Below, in pieces: positions 1-8,137 of a stretch of DNA of 9,768 nt. The notes under the pieces are model-generated. The model was given only the letters and a program-made list of their open reading frames with translations, ran no database searches and had not been told where the DNA came from. Location: assembly GCA_028288395.1 (NCBI GenBank), contig JAQBNV010000100.1, positions 1 through 9,768 on the forward strand, read 5' to 3'. Origin of the DNA: Adhaeribacter sp. Lineage in GTDB: Bacteria > Bacteroidota > Bacteroidia > Cytophagales > Hymenobacteraceae. Position numbers and translations under genes: made by a program. Every line of letters begins with the position of its first letter. Positions within the stretch are counted from its first letter, which is position 1.

Positions 1-215
1 ACCTTGCCTGCTGCTTGCTGATCGGGGTGTAAACCACCGTATTGAGCAGTCATTTCGGGGGCCGCCTGCAGCCCCAGGGCAATTTCCTGGTCCACGGTCA
101 TATCCACGTGCTGGGTTTCACCCGTAATCTCATTTTTTTCTCTTTTACACCAGTAGGTTACAAAAGAAAAGCCGGCAATAAGTAAGGCAATAATATATCT
201 GAAAGAACCGCGCAT
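1..215 (-). CDS. M48-like zinc metallopeptidase, N-terminal part (cut by window edge)
   Basis: Partial gene reading leftward from ATG at 215-213; 71 codons are present and the frame is open at base 1. The product begins with a short basic segment and a hydrophobic stretch (about residues 6-21, signal or anchor), with Cys23 just after it in a non-canonical lipobox context (TYWC). The segment that follows, with motifs close to ITGETQHVDMT, DQEIALGLQAAPEM and QYGGLHPDQQA, resembles the region ahead of the catalytic domain in Bacteroidota M48-family metallopeptidases, which act as membrane or periplasmic zinc proteases. The HExxH zinc motif would lie outside the window, so catalytic competence cannot be judged. 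The family call rests on remembered similarity of this N-terminal segment only. The gene is divergent from the small membrane protein at 438 across a 222-nt gap. Confidence 0.6.
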   Translation of the reverse strand, partial: MRGSFRYIIALLIAGFSFVTYWCKREKNEITGETQHVDMTVDQEIALGLQAAPEMTAQYGGLHPDQQAAGK

Positions 216-437
216 AATTTTTAGCCAATTATGGATGTATGAACGCTAAAAGGTGGGGATAGTTTCAACCCTATATTCCAGAAAAAATATTTAATTAAAT
301 AAGTTATTAAAACCTATAAAAAGGCTATCAGCTACCTTTAAATCTAAAAATAAAAAAAAACCTATATACCCCAGGAGAATTATAACGTAAAAGGCTAAAG
401 TCAGACCAAGATCCAAAAATACTTAAATACAGAAACT

Positions 438-638
438 ATGAATATGAAAAGATCATTCGGTGCCTTATTAACCATTTTAGGCATTATAGGCATTATTTGG
501 GGCGCTTATGCCTTTATGAACGGCGGTGGTACTGGTTTACCGGGTGGCAAGTTTAATGCATTGATTCCTTTTGTGGTAGGATTAATTTTCTTTGGATCCG
601 GTATCGGCCTGGTAAAAGGCACCAAAGACGAAGCTTAA
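438..638 (+). CDS. Small two-helix membrane protein, 66 aa, function unknown
   Basis: A 66-residue hydrophobic protein. A basic N-terminus (MNMKRS) precedes a first membrane helix at about residues 8-26, then a glycine-rich turn (NGGGTGLPGG), a second helix at about 41-60 and a short charged tail ending KGTKDEA. Glycines inside both helices (GIIGIIWG, GSGIG) suggest tight helix packing. The start could equally be the second ATG at 444, two codons in; no Shine-Dalgarno sequence decides it. Small inner-membrane proteins ending in a similar (N/G)TKDEA tail are common in Bacteroidota, but I know of no assigned function. The gene stands alone, with a strong hairpin terminator just downstream shared with the convergent L,D-transpeptidase gene. 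It is very likely real given its composition, length and clean terminator. Confidence 0.8.
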   Translation: MNMKRSFGALLTILGIIGIIWGAYAFMNGGGTGLPGGKFNALIPFVVGLIFFGSGIGLVKGTKDEA

Positions 639-650
639 TTTTTATTCGAA

Positions 651-698
651 AGCATAAAAAAGCCCGCTCCTAAATTTAGAAGCGGGCTTTATTATGCA
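651..698. terminator. Bidirectional intrinsic terminator
   Basis: A 10-bp perfect stem is formed by 659-668 (AAAGCCCGCT) and 681-690 (AGCGGGCTTT) with a 12-nt loop, extended more weakly outward by GCATAA (652-657) against TTATGC (692-697). A-rich sequence lies on the left and T-rich on the right, so it can end transcription from both directions. It sits between the convergent genes at 438-638 and 710-1546. Confidence 0.85.
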
Positions 699-709
699 TT
701 TAGTTTTAA

Positions 710-1546
710 TTAAATCCGGGCCTGAAAGGTAGCCGGGTTGGTTTTGGTTTCGGCCGCAAATTGCATGAGGGCACCTGATTTATCGAGTAAATGCGAAGAA
801 TAAGAACTTACCTGGGCATCAATATACAATACCGTCCGGTCCTTTATTACTTTAATAATTTCGGCGTTTAACTCGGTGGGAAGCGCCGGGCAACCGTGGC
901 TCCGGCCCAAGCGGCCCTGCTGCTTAATAAAATCTTTACTCACGTAATCGGCTCCGTGCACTACAATGGCCCGCGCTAGTGCTTTGCTATTAAAACCAGG
1001 ATCCATTCCGTGTAATTTCAACGACAAACCATGCTTACCCATGTAAGTATTACTGGTTACATAAAAACCCAGGCTGCTCTGGTGCGAGTTAACGTTATTT
1101 GAAAAAACAGTTGCCATGTCGGCACCACTGCCCTGTCCGTGGGCTACATAGGTGTGAAATAATAATTTCCTCGCTTTAACGTCAACGACCCACAGGCGTT
1201 TGTGCCGGCTTGGTTTACTAAAATCAACAATGGTTAGGATAGATTTCGAAGGCGATATTTTCTGACTTCTTTTTAAATTCTGGTAGCCAATCATGGCATT
1301 GCGATATACGGAGAGTTTCAGGCCTTTGCCCCGCAAATCCATTTCGTCAAAGCTATTTTCAATAAATTCATCGAAAGCTCTTTCTACGACCGTTTCTTTG
1401 TTTTCTACGTGAGTAACTACCCGCTCAGTGGTAATAGAAGTTGTAAGCGTGGATGGTATCACATCTAAACCCGGACTTTTGCTTTGCGCAGGTTTGGTGA
1501 AGGAAAATAAAAAGAAGGCGGCACTCAGTAAATGGAATTTATTCAT
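710..1546 (-). CDS. Secreted murein L,D-transpeptidase catalytic-domain protein (YkuD_2 type)
   Basis: The 278-residue precursor has a signal peptide at about residues 1-22 (MNKFHLLSAAFFLFSFTKPAQ), so it should act in the periplasm. I chose the ATG at 1546 because the signal peptide begins there; the frame is open to 1621, but the extra 25 residues would bury it. The catalytic part spans about 100-245 and carries the family signature: LWVVDV near 118-123, a conserved HG (197-198) and SHGCPALP (216-223) with the nucleophilic Cys219. The family forms or exchanges peptidoglycan 3-3 cross-links or attaches partners to the wall; the YkuD_2 subgroup is common in Bacteroidota and less studied biochemically. 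The stretch at 30-100 is probably a helical spacer. The gene is convergent with the small membrane protein and divergent from the BamE-like lipoprotein gene, 125 nt away. No missing key residue is seen. Confidence 0.88.
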   Translation of the reverse strand: MNKFHLLSAAFFLFSFTKPAQSKSPGLDVIPSTLTTSITTERVVTHVENKETVVERAFDEFIENSFDEMDLRGKGLKLSVYRNAMIGYQNLKRSQKISPSKSILTIVDFSKPSRHKRLWVVDVKARKLLFHTYVAHGQGSGADMATVFSNNVNSHQSSLGFYVTSNTYMGKHGLSLKLHGMDPGFNSKALARAIVVHGADYVSKDFIKQQGRLGRSHGCPALPTELNAEIIKVIKDRTVLYIDAQVSSYSSHLLDKSGALMQFAAETKTNPATFQARI

Positions 1547-1649
1547 AGGTGCTAAGCTTTTAAGTATTTTATAAACGTGAATTTTTCCTTTAATTGTTCC
1601 CGAATATAAAATAAATATCAATTACTTCCTATTTCTCCAAACCAACCGG

Positions 1650-1657
1650 CATCTTTG
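1650..1657 (+). promoter_or_regulatory. Possible Bacteroidota -7 box for the lipoprotein gene
   Basis: CATCTTTG matches the Bacteroidota -7 consensus TAnnTTTG at all fixed positions but the first. It lies 14 nt before the ATG at 1672, giving a very short leader. No convincing -33 TTG box is visible upstream. It also overlaps a small inverted repeat, CTTTG (1653-1657) and CAAAG (1663-1667), which may be chance. Confidence 0.4.
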
Positions 1658-1671
1658 CAAAACAAAGCACC

Positions 1672-2115
1672 ATGTTATTTAACCTAATCATGCATATAAG
1701 TATAGTCTATCTAAATAAATACTCATTTTATAATTTACTTATTTATTTTTCTGTTTTATGTGGTAGCAGTTGGTTGCTGTTAAGTTGTTCGGGCAACATT
1801 GATTTACCGAATTTCGACGAGACCGCCTGGCAGCAGGATGTTCGCAGTTGTCAGAATATCAGGCCCGGTTTAATTACCGGCTTAAAGGAAAATATACCTA
1901 AGCTGAAGGGCTTAAGGCACGACCAGATAATCGACCTTTTGGGCAAACCGGAAGGTAACTCTCTGGAGTTAAGTGGCGAACGGATTTATTCTTATTTTAT
2001 TCAGGCGGGCAGCCAGTGCGGAAATAAAAACGCACCTTCCACAGTCCAAAAAGTTTTTATTCGTTTCGATGCCCTCGATCGGGTTTACAAAGTAAGATTC
2101 GATACGAGCCTATAA
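1672..2115 (+). CDS. BamE/SmpA-like outer-membrane lipoprotein
   Basis: This 147-residue protein has a long hydrophobic N-terminal region ending in a lipobox, LLSC, with the acylated Cys at residue 39, so it should be a lipoprotein, probably of the outer membrane. The mature part holds a pattern typical of the small SmpA/OmlA/BamE fold: a helix with the LRHDQIIDLLGKPEG motif (81-95), then strand segments ERIYSYFI (103-110) and KVFIRFDALDRVYKVRF (127-143). BamE assists the outer-membrane barrel-assembly machine in Proteobacteria; whether this protein has that role is inference. Cys60 and Cys116 could form a disulfide. The signal region before the lipobox is unusually long (38 residues), and the Met at residue 7 (base 1690) is a plausible alternative start. 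It ends at a shared perfect hairpin terminator. The fold assignment is by pattern only. Confidence 0.65.
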   Translation: MLFNLIMHISIVYLNKYSFYNLLIYFSVLCGSSWLLLSCSGNIDLPNFDETAWQQDVRSCQNIRPGLITGLKENIPKLKGLRHDQIIDLLGKPEGNSLELSGERIYSYFIQAGSQCGNKNAPSTVQKVFIRFDALDRVYKVRFDTSL

Positions 2116-2145
2116 ATATATATTCTTTTATTTGTTCAGGTGTAT

Positions 2146-2186
2146 AACCAGAGAAGCCGCTAATAATATTAGCGGCTTCTCTGGTT
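2146..2186. terminator. Bidirectional terminator, 20-bp near-continuous palindrome
   Basis: Bases 2146-2165 are the exact reverse complement of 2167-2186 with one base between, so the real hairpin is about 18 bp with a small AT loop. The GC core is AGAGAAGCCGCT paired with AGCGGCTTCTCT. A short T-rich run (TTAATTAGTTTT) follows on the right. It separates the convergent genes 1672-2115 and 2214-2777 and should serve both. Confidence 0.85.
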
Positions 2187-2213
2187 AATTAGTTTTATAA
2201 TCGTTAATCAGAT

Positions 2214-2777
2214 TTATTCATTTTTTACTTTCTCTTTCTTATTCCTCTTTTGCTGGTTAACCGGAACATTGGTATTAGTGCCATCATCCGAACTCACAGC
2301 ACCACCATTGATAGACGTACCGGTAGCGGCGCCACTTTCCAAAGACCTGCCCCCATAACCGCCTGCCTGGTGAATACTACCTGGGGTGGCTTCCGGTGCC
2401 CGTCCCAGCGCGGCTAAATAAGCCGAATATTGACTTTGGGAAACTGATTGAGCCAATTGCTTTTCGAAGGCCTGGTTGGCCGCAACCAATTTAGCCTGCC
2501 GCGTAGCCGCATCATTGGCATACATATTATTTATTTCCCGAATCTGCTCGGTCTTGGCCCGATTCAAATCGCGTAAGATAATATACTGGCCTTCATTTAA
2601 TTGCATTTGGGTAGCCAACCGGCGAACTTCATCGTTGGTACTGACAGTAGAGAGTAAGGCTTTACCTGAACGGGCAGAATTGTTTCCCGCAGTGGTCCCA
2701 CCACCCGTTTGGGCAGCAGCTACCGAAACAGTAAGGGCTAAGGCGGTGCTAAAAAATAATCTTTTCATTTTCTTCAT
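2214..2777 (-). CDS. Secreted helical protein, Spy/CpxP-like core, low-complexity C-terminus
   Basis: A 187-residue protein with a clear signal peptide (MKKMKRLFFSTALALTVSVAAA, cleavage about residue 22), hence periplasmic or beyond. After a Gly/Thr/Asn-rich linker (24-38) comes a charged helical region, about 48-125, with LATQMQLNEGQYIILRDLN (54-72) and QLAQSVSQSQYSAYLAALG (107-125). This spacing of a first LNEGQ-like turn and a second LSxxQ-like repeat recalls Spy/CpxP-type periplasmic proteins, but the match is distant and I would not name it. The last 60 residues are Gly/Ser/Asn-rich and end in a strongly basic tail (KRNKKEKVKNE). The Met at residue 4 (base 2768) is an alternative start. 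It stands alone, upstream of the shared terminator. Expression and export look credible; the function is unknown. Confidence 0.7.
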   Translation of the reverse strand: MKKMKRLFFSTALALTVSVAAAQTGGGTTAGNNSARSGKALLSTVSTNDEVRRLATQMQLNEGQYIILRDLNRAKTEQIREINNMYANDAATRQAKLVAANQAFEKQLAQSVSQSQYSAYLAALGRAPEATPGSIHQAGGYGGRSLESGAATGTSINGGAVSSDDGTNTNVPVNQQKRNKKEKVKNE

Positions 2778-3291
2778 ATTTTAGGTTTCCACTTTTTTAT
2801 TTGGGGGAGCCGCAACGGCTACTTCTTATATGCTACCAGGTTCAGGCTAACATTAAAATTATTAGTATATTATACGGAGCAGCAACGATAAAGTAAAGCA
2901 AAATCGGCTAAAATATTAAATTTAACCACTTTTTCCGCTTACTGACCAAAACCCAGTACGTAGGAAAGTGTAATAGAAGAGGAGAATTAGAAGAAGCCAG
3001 CACAGGATTTACAAGCACCTGCCTAGCCATAACTAATGCGGCCTGTTAAGATTTTATTATATTTCTTTTAAAGAATTTGGGCTTTATATAATTACTCAGA
3101 AAATGAACTACTTACACTGCTGGGTATTTAAGTGACTTGCAATAGCTCAGATTTTCTAAATACTTATTACCAAACTGCCTGCAGGCCTTTGCGCCGCAAC
3201 AATAATTTATCTAGTTCTAGAGATTAAGGTTGCCGACACCACTTTATTATCGCTGGTTACATAGGAGGTTCTGAACCACAATATTTTAAAA
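2778..3291. other. Gene-poor stretch, 514 nt
   Basis: Neither strand gives a credible coding region; the longest open pieces I could follow are about 30 codons and have no start or family resemblance. Small inverted repeats are present: AGCCG (2808-2812) with CGGCT (2816-2820), the palindrome GCCTGCAGGC near 3177-3186, and GGTTC/GAACC at 3267-3277. None has a following T-run. The left end must hold the promoter of the minus-strand gene ending at 2777, but I see no full TAnnTTTG box there. I find no tRNA-like cloverleaf. Confidence 0.5.
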
Positions 3292-3771
3292 TTAAGTTTT
3301 GGCATTTCCTTTTTCAAAGTTACCACCCGAATTATCGTATAACATCATTAAAGTATAACCGGAAAATGAACCTACTACCAATCATAATAAAGTGATGGAA
3401 CCAGCCAAAGCTAGGGGCGATAAAAAAGCACCGAAATAATCCTGGGTCCGAAGAGAATTTTGATAATCCTGGTCGATGAAATGCGCATATAAGAAGATAA
3501 AAGCGGCATATAAAGCCGAGCCTACCAGTCCTACCACAAAACCAAGACCTAAGCCCGGCAAATAAGGCATGCGGCCATCGCGGGACCGCTTAAAAGATCC
3601 AATTGCCAATACCACCGCTACAACAATAAAAATATGGCTGGAGAACCGGACTGCTTCAATATCTCCTAAACCTATTAAATTCATAATGATAAAATAAATT
3701 ATCATAAAGACACAAGCGATTACACCGTAACGAACGCCCATAGTCGGTATTGAAATTTTTCCTTTTGCCAT
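3292..3771 (-). pseudogene. DUF4199-like four-helix membrane protein, interrupted by in-frame TGA
   Basis: The frame starts at ATG 3771-3769 and encodes 129 residues before TGA at 3382-3384. Beyond it the same frame stays open for 29 codons to TAA at 3294-3292, giving a 159-residue protein if the TGA is read as a sense codon. Membrane helices lie at about 14-34, 43-60 and 71-96, and a fourth starts near 115. The TGA falls inside this helix, between SITLL and LVVGSFSGYTLMMLYDN, the obvious continuation of a membrane segment. A single G-to-A change from TGG (Trp) explains it best. Features such as VRYGVIACVFMIIYF, a basic cytoplasmic loop KRSRDG and the FIDQDYQNSLR segment recall DUF4199 proteins of Bacteroidota, function unknown. 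If not read through, the product would be truncated within helix four, so it is a probable recent pseudogene, or a sequencing error. Confidence 0.65.
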
Positions 3772-5694
<1,923 letters not shown>

Positions 5695-5703
5695 GCTGCT
5701 ATA

Positions 5704-5711
5704 TACTTTTG
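5704..5711 (+). promoter_or_regulatory. Bacteroidota -7 promoter box for the outer-membrane protein gene
   Basis: TACTTTTG matches TAnnTTTG exactly. It begins 9 nt after the ABC-F stop codon and ends 44 nt before the ATG at 5756. It suggests that the outer-membrane protein gene has its own transcription start, although no terminator separates it from the ABC-F gene and readthrough is possible. A TTTG at 5670-5673 is too far upstream to be a normal -33 box. Confidence 0.5.
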
Positions 5712-5755
5712 GGTTCGAAAAAACGTTTTATTATCAAACTTTATAACCCGCAGAA

Positions 5756-6475
5756 ATGCTGCCGACTCTGATATCAAAAATTAACCTTCGGGTTTTTTTA
5801 TTCTTTTTATTTTTCTGGGGAATTATATTTACCGGTAAAGCCCAGGTAAGAGATAGTACGGAGCAAAAACCGCAACTCGAAACCCAGCCACCGGCTGCGC
5901 CCACGAGGCCCCCCGTCGAACAAAGCCAACCTGCCCCCACTGTGCCGACGCCGGTACCCGAATCAGTTCCGGAACCCGCAGAAAGTGAAGAACCGGTTTC
6001 TTCGAAACCAAGCCTGCGCGATAAACTTTTTGTAGGCGGTAGCGGCGACCTGGGTTTTAGCAGTAACTCCTACTACGGTAATTTTTTTAATATTGGCGCG
6101 TCACCGCTCCTGGGCTACCGCATCACCAAACGCATTGCGCTGGGACCTGGGCTGGTTTATAATTACTACAGTTTATCCGGCAATTCCTTTAGCGATTACG
6201 GGGCCAAAGTTTTTACGCAAATTATTGTGTACAAAGCATTTTTCCTGCACGGCGAGCACCAGATACTGAACACCCAAGGGTTTGATGCCAGCGGCCGTAT
6301 TCAACCAGATTACCGGCAGAGCATCCAGTCTACGTTGGCCGGGGCCGGCTATCGCCAGATGGCTTCCGACCGCCTGGGGTTTGATATTTACCTGCTGTTT
6401 AATGTGGCTAATACCAATGGCGTCGATAATACCAGGCCAATAATCCGGGCCGGATTAATTTATAATTTAAAATAA
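5756..6475 (+). CDS. Proline-rich linker plus outer-membrane beta-barrel-like protein
   Basis: A 239-residue exported protein. The signal peptide covers about residues 1-29 (hydrophobic core VFLFFLFFWGIIFTG, cleavage after GKA). Residues 36-85 are a Pro/Glu/Thr-rich spacer with repeated PxP and PVPE elements. From about 87 on, alternating hydrophobic and aromatic residues form likely amphipathic strands: KLFVGGSGDLGFSS, NIGASPLLGYRITKRIALG, GPGLVYNYYSL, FDIYLLFNVAN, and a final IIRAGLIYNLK. This matches small outer-membrane beta-barrel proteins widespread in Bacteroidota with no settled role. The Pro-rich spacer could span part of the periplasm or the peptidoglycan. The gene lies 61 nt after the ABC-F gene on the same strand and has its own promoter-like box. 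Its end is followed by a very long perfect hairpin. Confidence 0.75.
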   Translation: MLPTLISKINLRVFLFFLFFWGIIFTGKAQVRDSTEQKPQLETQPPAAPTRPPVEQSQPAPTVPTPVPESVPEPAESEEPVSSKPSLRDKLFVGGSGDLGFSSNSYYGNFFNIGASPLLGYRITKRIALGPGLVYNYYSLSGNSFSDYGAKVFTQIIVYKAFFLHGEHQILNTQGFDASGRIQPDYRQSIQSTLAGAGYRQMASDRLGFDIYLLFNVANTNGVDNTRPIIRAGLIYNLK

Positions 6476-6506
6476 TCTTATAGGGCACCAAGTTGTAAAC
6501 AGCAGT

Positions 6507-6572
6507 TTACGTATATTATAAAAACGAAAGAGCGTCTTAACAGACGCTCTTTCGTTTTTATAATATACGTAA
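6507..6572. terminator. Bidirectional terminator, 31-bp perfect hairpin
   Basis: Bases 6507-6537 are the exact reverse complement of 6542-6572, with a 4-nt loop TAAC at 6538-6541. The inner stem (GAAAGAGCGTCT with AGACGCTCTTTC) is GC-rich and flanked by AAAAA on the left and TTTTT on the right, so it can terminate from either side. The pairing continues a further 14 bp or so outward through AT-rich sequence. It separates the convergent outer-membrane protein gene and the tandem lmo0937-family genes, and ends 7 nt from the stop of the nearer one. Confidence 0.9.
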
Positions 6573-6579
6573 GTCCGGC

Positions 6580-6735
6580 TTAGGCGGCACCCCGTATCAG
6601 TCTTAATATAATGGCAATTACGGCAATAACCAATAATATGTGGATAATGCCTCCTACAGTATCACCAAATCCTAAGAAGCCAATCAGCCAAAGTATAATC
6701 AATACTACTGCAATAATATACAATAAATTTCCCAT
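6580..6735 (-). CDS. lmo0937-family (DUF5670) small membrane protein, copy A
   Basis: A 51-residue protein from ATG 6735-6733 to TAA 6582-6580. It starts MGNLLYIIAVV, with helix one at about residues 3-22, then a short Gly-rich turn (GFGDTVGG) and helix two at about 29-47 (IIHILLVIAVIAIILRLI), ending RGAA. This is the pattern of the lmo0937 family (DUF5670), inner-membrane hairpin proteins of unknown function, often near stress genes in Bacteroidota. It lies 58 nt downstream of copy B on the same strand without a terminator between them, so the two are likely co-transcribed and end at the long hairpin at 6507-6572. There are 43 identities with copy B over the first 50 residues. Confidence 0.88.
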   Translation of the reverse strand: MGNLLYIIAVVLIILWLIGFLGFGDTVGGIIHILLVIAVIAIILRLIRGAA

Positions 6736-6793
6736 AGTTTTTATTTTTTATGTTTAGATTACTGGATTAGAATAAAATAGTTTTATTTAAATG

Positions 6794-6946
6794 TTACGCA
6801 CTCCTAATCAGTCTGAGAATGACAGCTATAACGGCAATAACGAGTAAAATATGAATGATGCCACCTACTTGGCCTGGAAATCCTAAAAATCCGATAAGCC
6901 AAAGCAGGACCAATACTACTGCAATAATATAAAGCAAATTTCCCAT
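6794..6946 (-). CDS. lmo0937-family (DUF5670) small membrane protein, copy B
   Basis: A 50-residue protein from ATG 6946-6944 to TAA 6796-6794. It shares MGNLLYIIAVV, WLIGFLGF, VGGIIHILLVIAVIA and ILRLIR with copy A. It differs mainly in the turn (PGQ for GDT) and at positions 13, 14, 42 and 49, all conservative or at the tail. Two membrane helices are expected, as in copy A. It is the promoter-proximal member of the pair. Only an imperfect promoter-like box (TACCTTTT on the minus strand, around 7035) lies upstream. The substitutions keep hydrophobicity, and many codon differences are silent, which indicates that both copies have been under selection as proteins. Confidence 0.88.
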   Translation of the reverse strand: MGNLLYIIAVVLVLLWLIGFLGFPGQVGGIIHILLVIAVIAVILRLIRSA

Positions 6947-7237
6947 AGTTTAAATTTTAAAAGGTCAGTGGTTTTTGTTTTAAGTTTGTATTTGAAAAGG
7001 GTACTAACTAAGATTATTTAAGGTTTTAAAAGGTACTTTTAACAGTTGCATATTTAATTTTCTCTATGTACGCAGTTATATTTTAAAAGATTTATATAGG
7101 AATATTTTTTTCGTACTTTTATTTATTCCATACTTCTGTTTGTAGTATACTATTTAAAATTAAACAGGTTATGTACCTGGATAAGTTAAAATATATAAAT
7201 TTTAATAGGCCTATAAAAATAAGCCAGTCATAACCCT
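6947..7237. other. Divergent intergenic region, 291 nt
   Basis: AT-rich spacer between lmo0937 copy B and the hydroxybutyryl-CoA dehydrogenase gene, expected to contain both promoters. It holds a short inverted repeat CAGGT (7165-7169) and ACCTG (7175-7179) with a 5-nt spacer, about 60 nt ahead of the dehydrogenase start, a possible but weak operator candidate. No full TAnnTTTG box and no coding sequence are seen. Confidence 0.4.
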
Positions 7238-8134
7238 ATGATTAAAAATATTGCAGTAATTGGTTCCGGTACCATGGGCAATGGCATTGCCCATGTGTTT
7301 GCCCAGGAAAATTTTAAAGTGACCTTGGTAGATGTGTCGGCCGATGCCCTGGAACGTGCACTTCTAACCATTGCCAAAAACCTGGACCGGATGATTGCCA
7401 AAGGGACCCTGACCGAAGTAGATAAACAAAATACCCTCGGGAATATTTCTATTGTTACTACCCTGCCGGCCGGGGTGGCAGAAGCCGAACTGGTTATAGA
7501 GGCGGCTAGTGAAAACGAGGAACTGAAATTGAAAATTTTCAGAGATTTAAACACCTTTACCAAACCGGACGCCATTCTGGCTTCAAACACTTCATCTATT
7601 TCCATTACAAAAATAGCGGCGGCTACTTCCCGGCCCGAAAAAGTAATAGGAATGCACTTTATGAATCCCGTACCGGTGATGAAGCTGGTAGAAGTAATAC
7701 CGGGTTACGCAACCGATGCCGCCGTAACCGAAACCATCATGAACCTGGCGCGCCAACTGGGCAAAACCCCTACCGAAGTAAATGATTATCCGGGCTTTAT
7801 CTCCAACCGCATTTTAATGCCTATGATCAACGAAGCTATATATGCTTTGTACGAGGGTGTGGCAGGCGTAGGGGAAATTGATACTGTAATGAAATTAGGC
7901 ATGGCACACCCCATGGGGCCCCTGCAGCTAGCCGATTTTATTGGATTGGATGTTTGTTTATCTATTCTGAAAGTGCTGCACGAAGGTTTTGGCAACCCCA
8001 AATATGCTCCCTGTCCCCTGTTGGTGAACATGGTAGCTGCCGGCCACAAAGGCGTAAAATCCGGTCATGGTTTTTACGCCTGGAACCAGGCCACCAAAGA
8101 ATTGATTATTGCGGATAGGTTTAAAAAAAACTAA
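7238..8134 (+). CDS. hbd: 3-hydroxybutyryl-CoA dehydrogenase (3-hydroxyacyl-CoA dehydrogenase family)
   Basis: A 298-residue cytosolic enzyme, full length for the single-domain-pair bacterial form. It oxidises (S)-3-hydroxyacyl-CoA with NAD(P)+ to 3-oxoacyl-CoA, or the reverse, in beta-oxidation, butyrate or phenylacetate-type pathways. The N-terminal Rossmann domain has GSGTMGNG (9-16), and Asp32 ends strand two, favouring NAD+. The catalytic set is complete: Ser119 in SNTSS, His140 in MHFMNPVP, Glu152 in KLVEVIPG and Asn190 in GFISNR. These match the spacing in the well-studied human enzyme (Ser137, His158, Glu170, Asn208). The C-terminal domain carries HPMGPLQLADFIGLDV (224-239) and KSGHGFY (274-280). 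The PQQ dehydrogenase starts 3 nt after the stop, so the two are probably co-transcribed. The exact acyl chain preference cannot be read from sequence. Confidence 0.95.
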   Translation: MIKNIAVIGSGTMGNGIAHVFAQENFKVTLVDVSADALERALLTIAKNLDRMIAKGTLTEVDKQNTLGNISIVTTLPAGVAEAELVIEAASENEELKLKIFRDLNTFTKPDAILASNTSSISITKIAAATSRPEKVIGMHFMNPVPVMKLVEVIPGYATDAAVTETIMNLARQLGKTPTEVNDYPGFISNRILMPMINEAIYALYEGVAGVGEIDTVMKLGMAHPMGPLQLADFIGLDVCLSILKVLHEGFGNPKYAPCPLLVNMVAAGHKGVKSGHGFYAWNQATKELIIADRFKKN

Positions 8135-8137
8135 TAT

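Noticed and set aside
333..340. TACCTTTA as a promoter box for the small membrane protein at 438
   Set aside because: It lacks the final G of TAnnTTTG, has no -33 partner and lies about 100 nt from the start; too weak to list.
1547..1621. 25-codon N-terminal extension of the L,D-transpeptidase
   Set aside because: It would put a non-signal stretch ahead of a good signal peptide that starts at the ATG at 1546; the internal start is preferred.
2476..2784. Plus-strand 102-codon open frame opposite the secreted helical protein gene
   Set aside because: It is antisense to a gene with a clear signal peptide and exportable helical core, and its product is Arg/Cys-rich without recognisable domains; a shadow frame.
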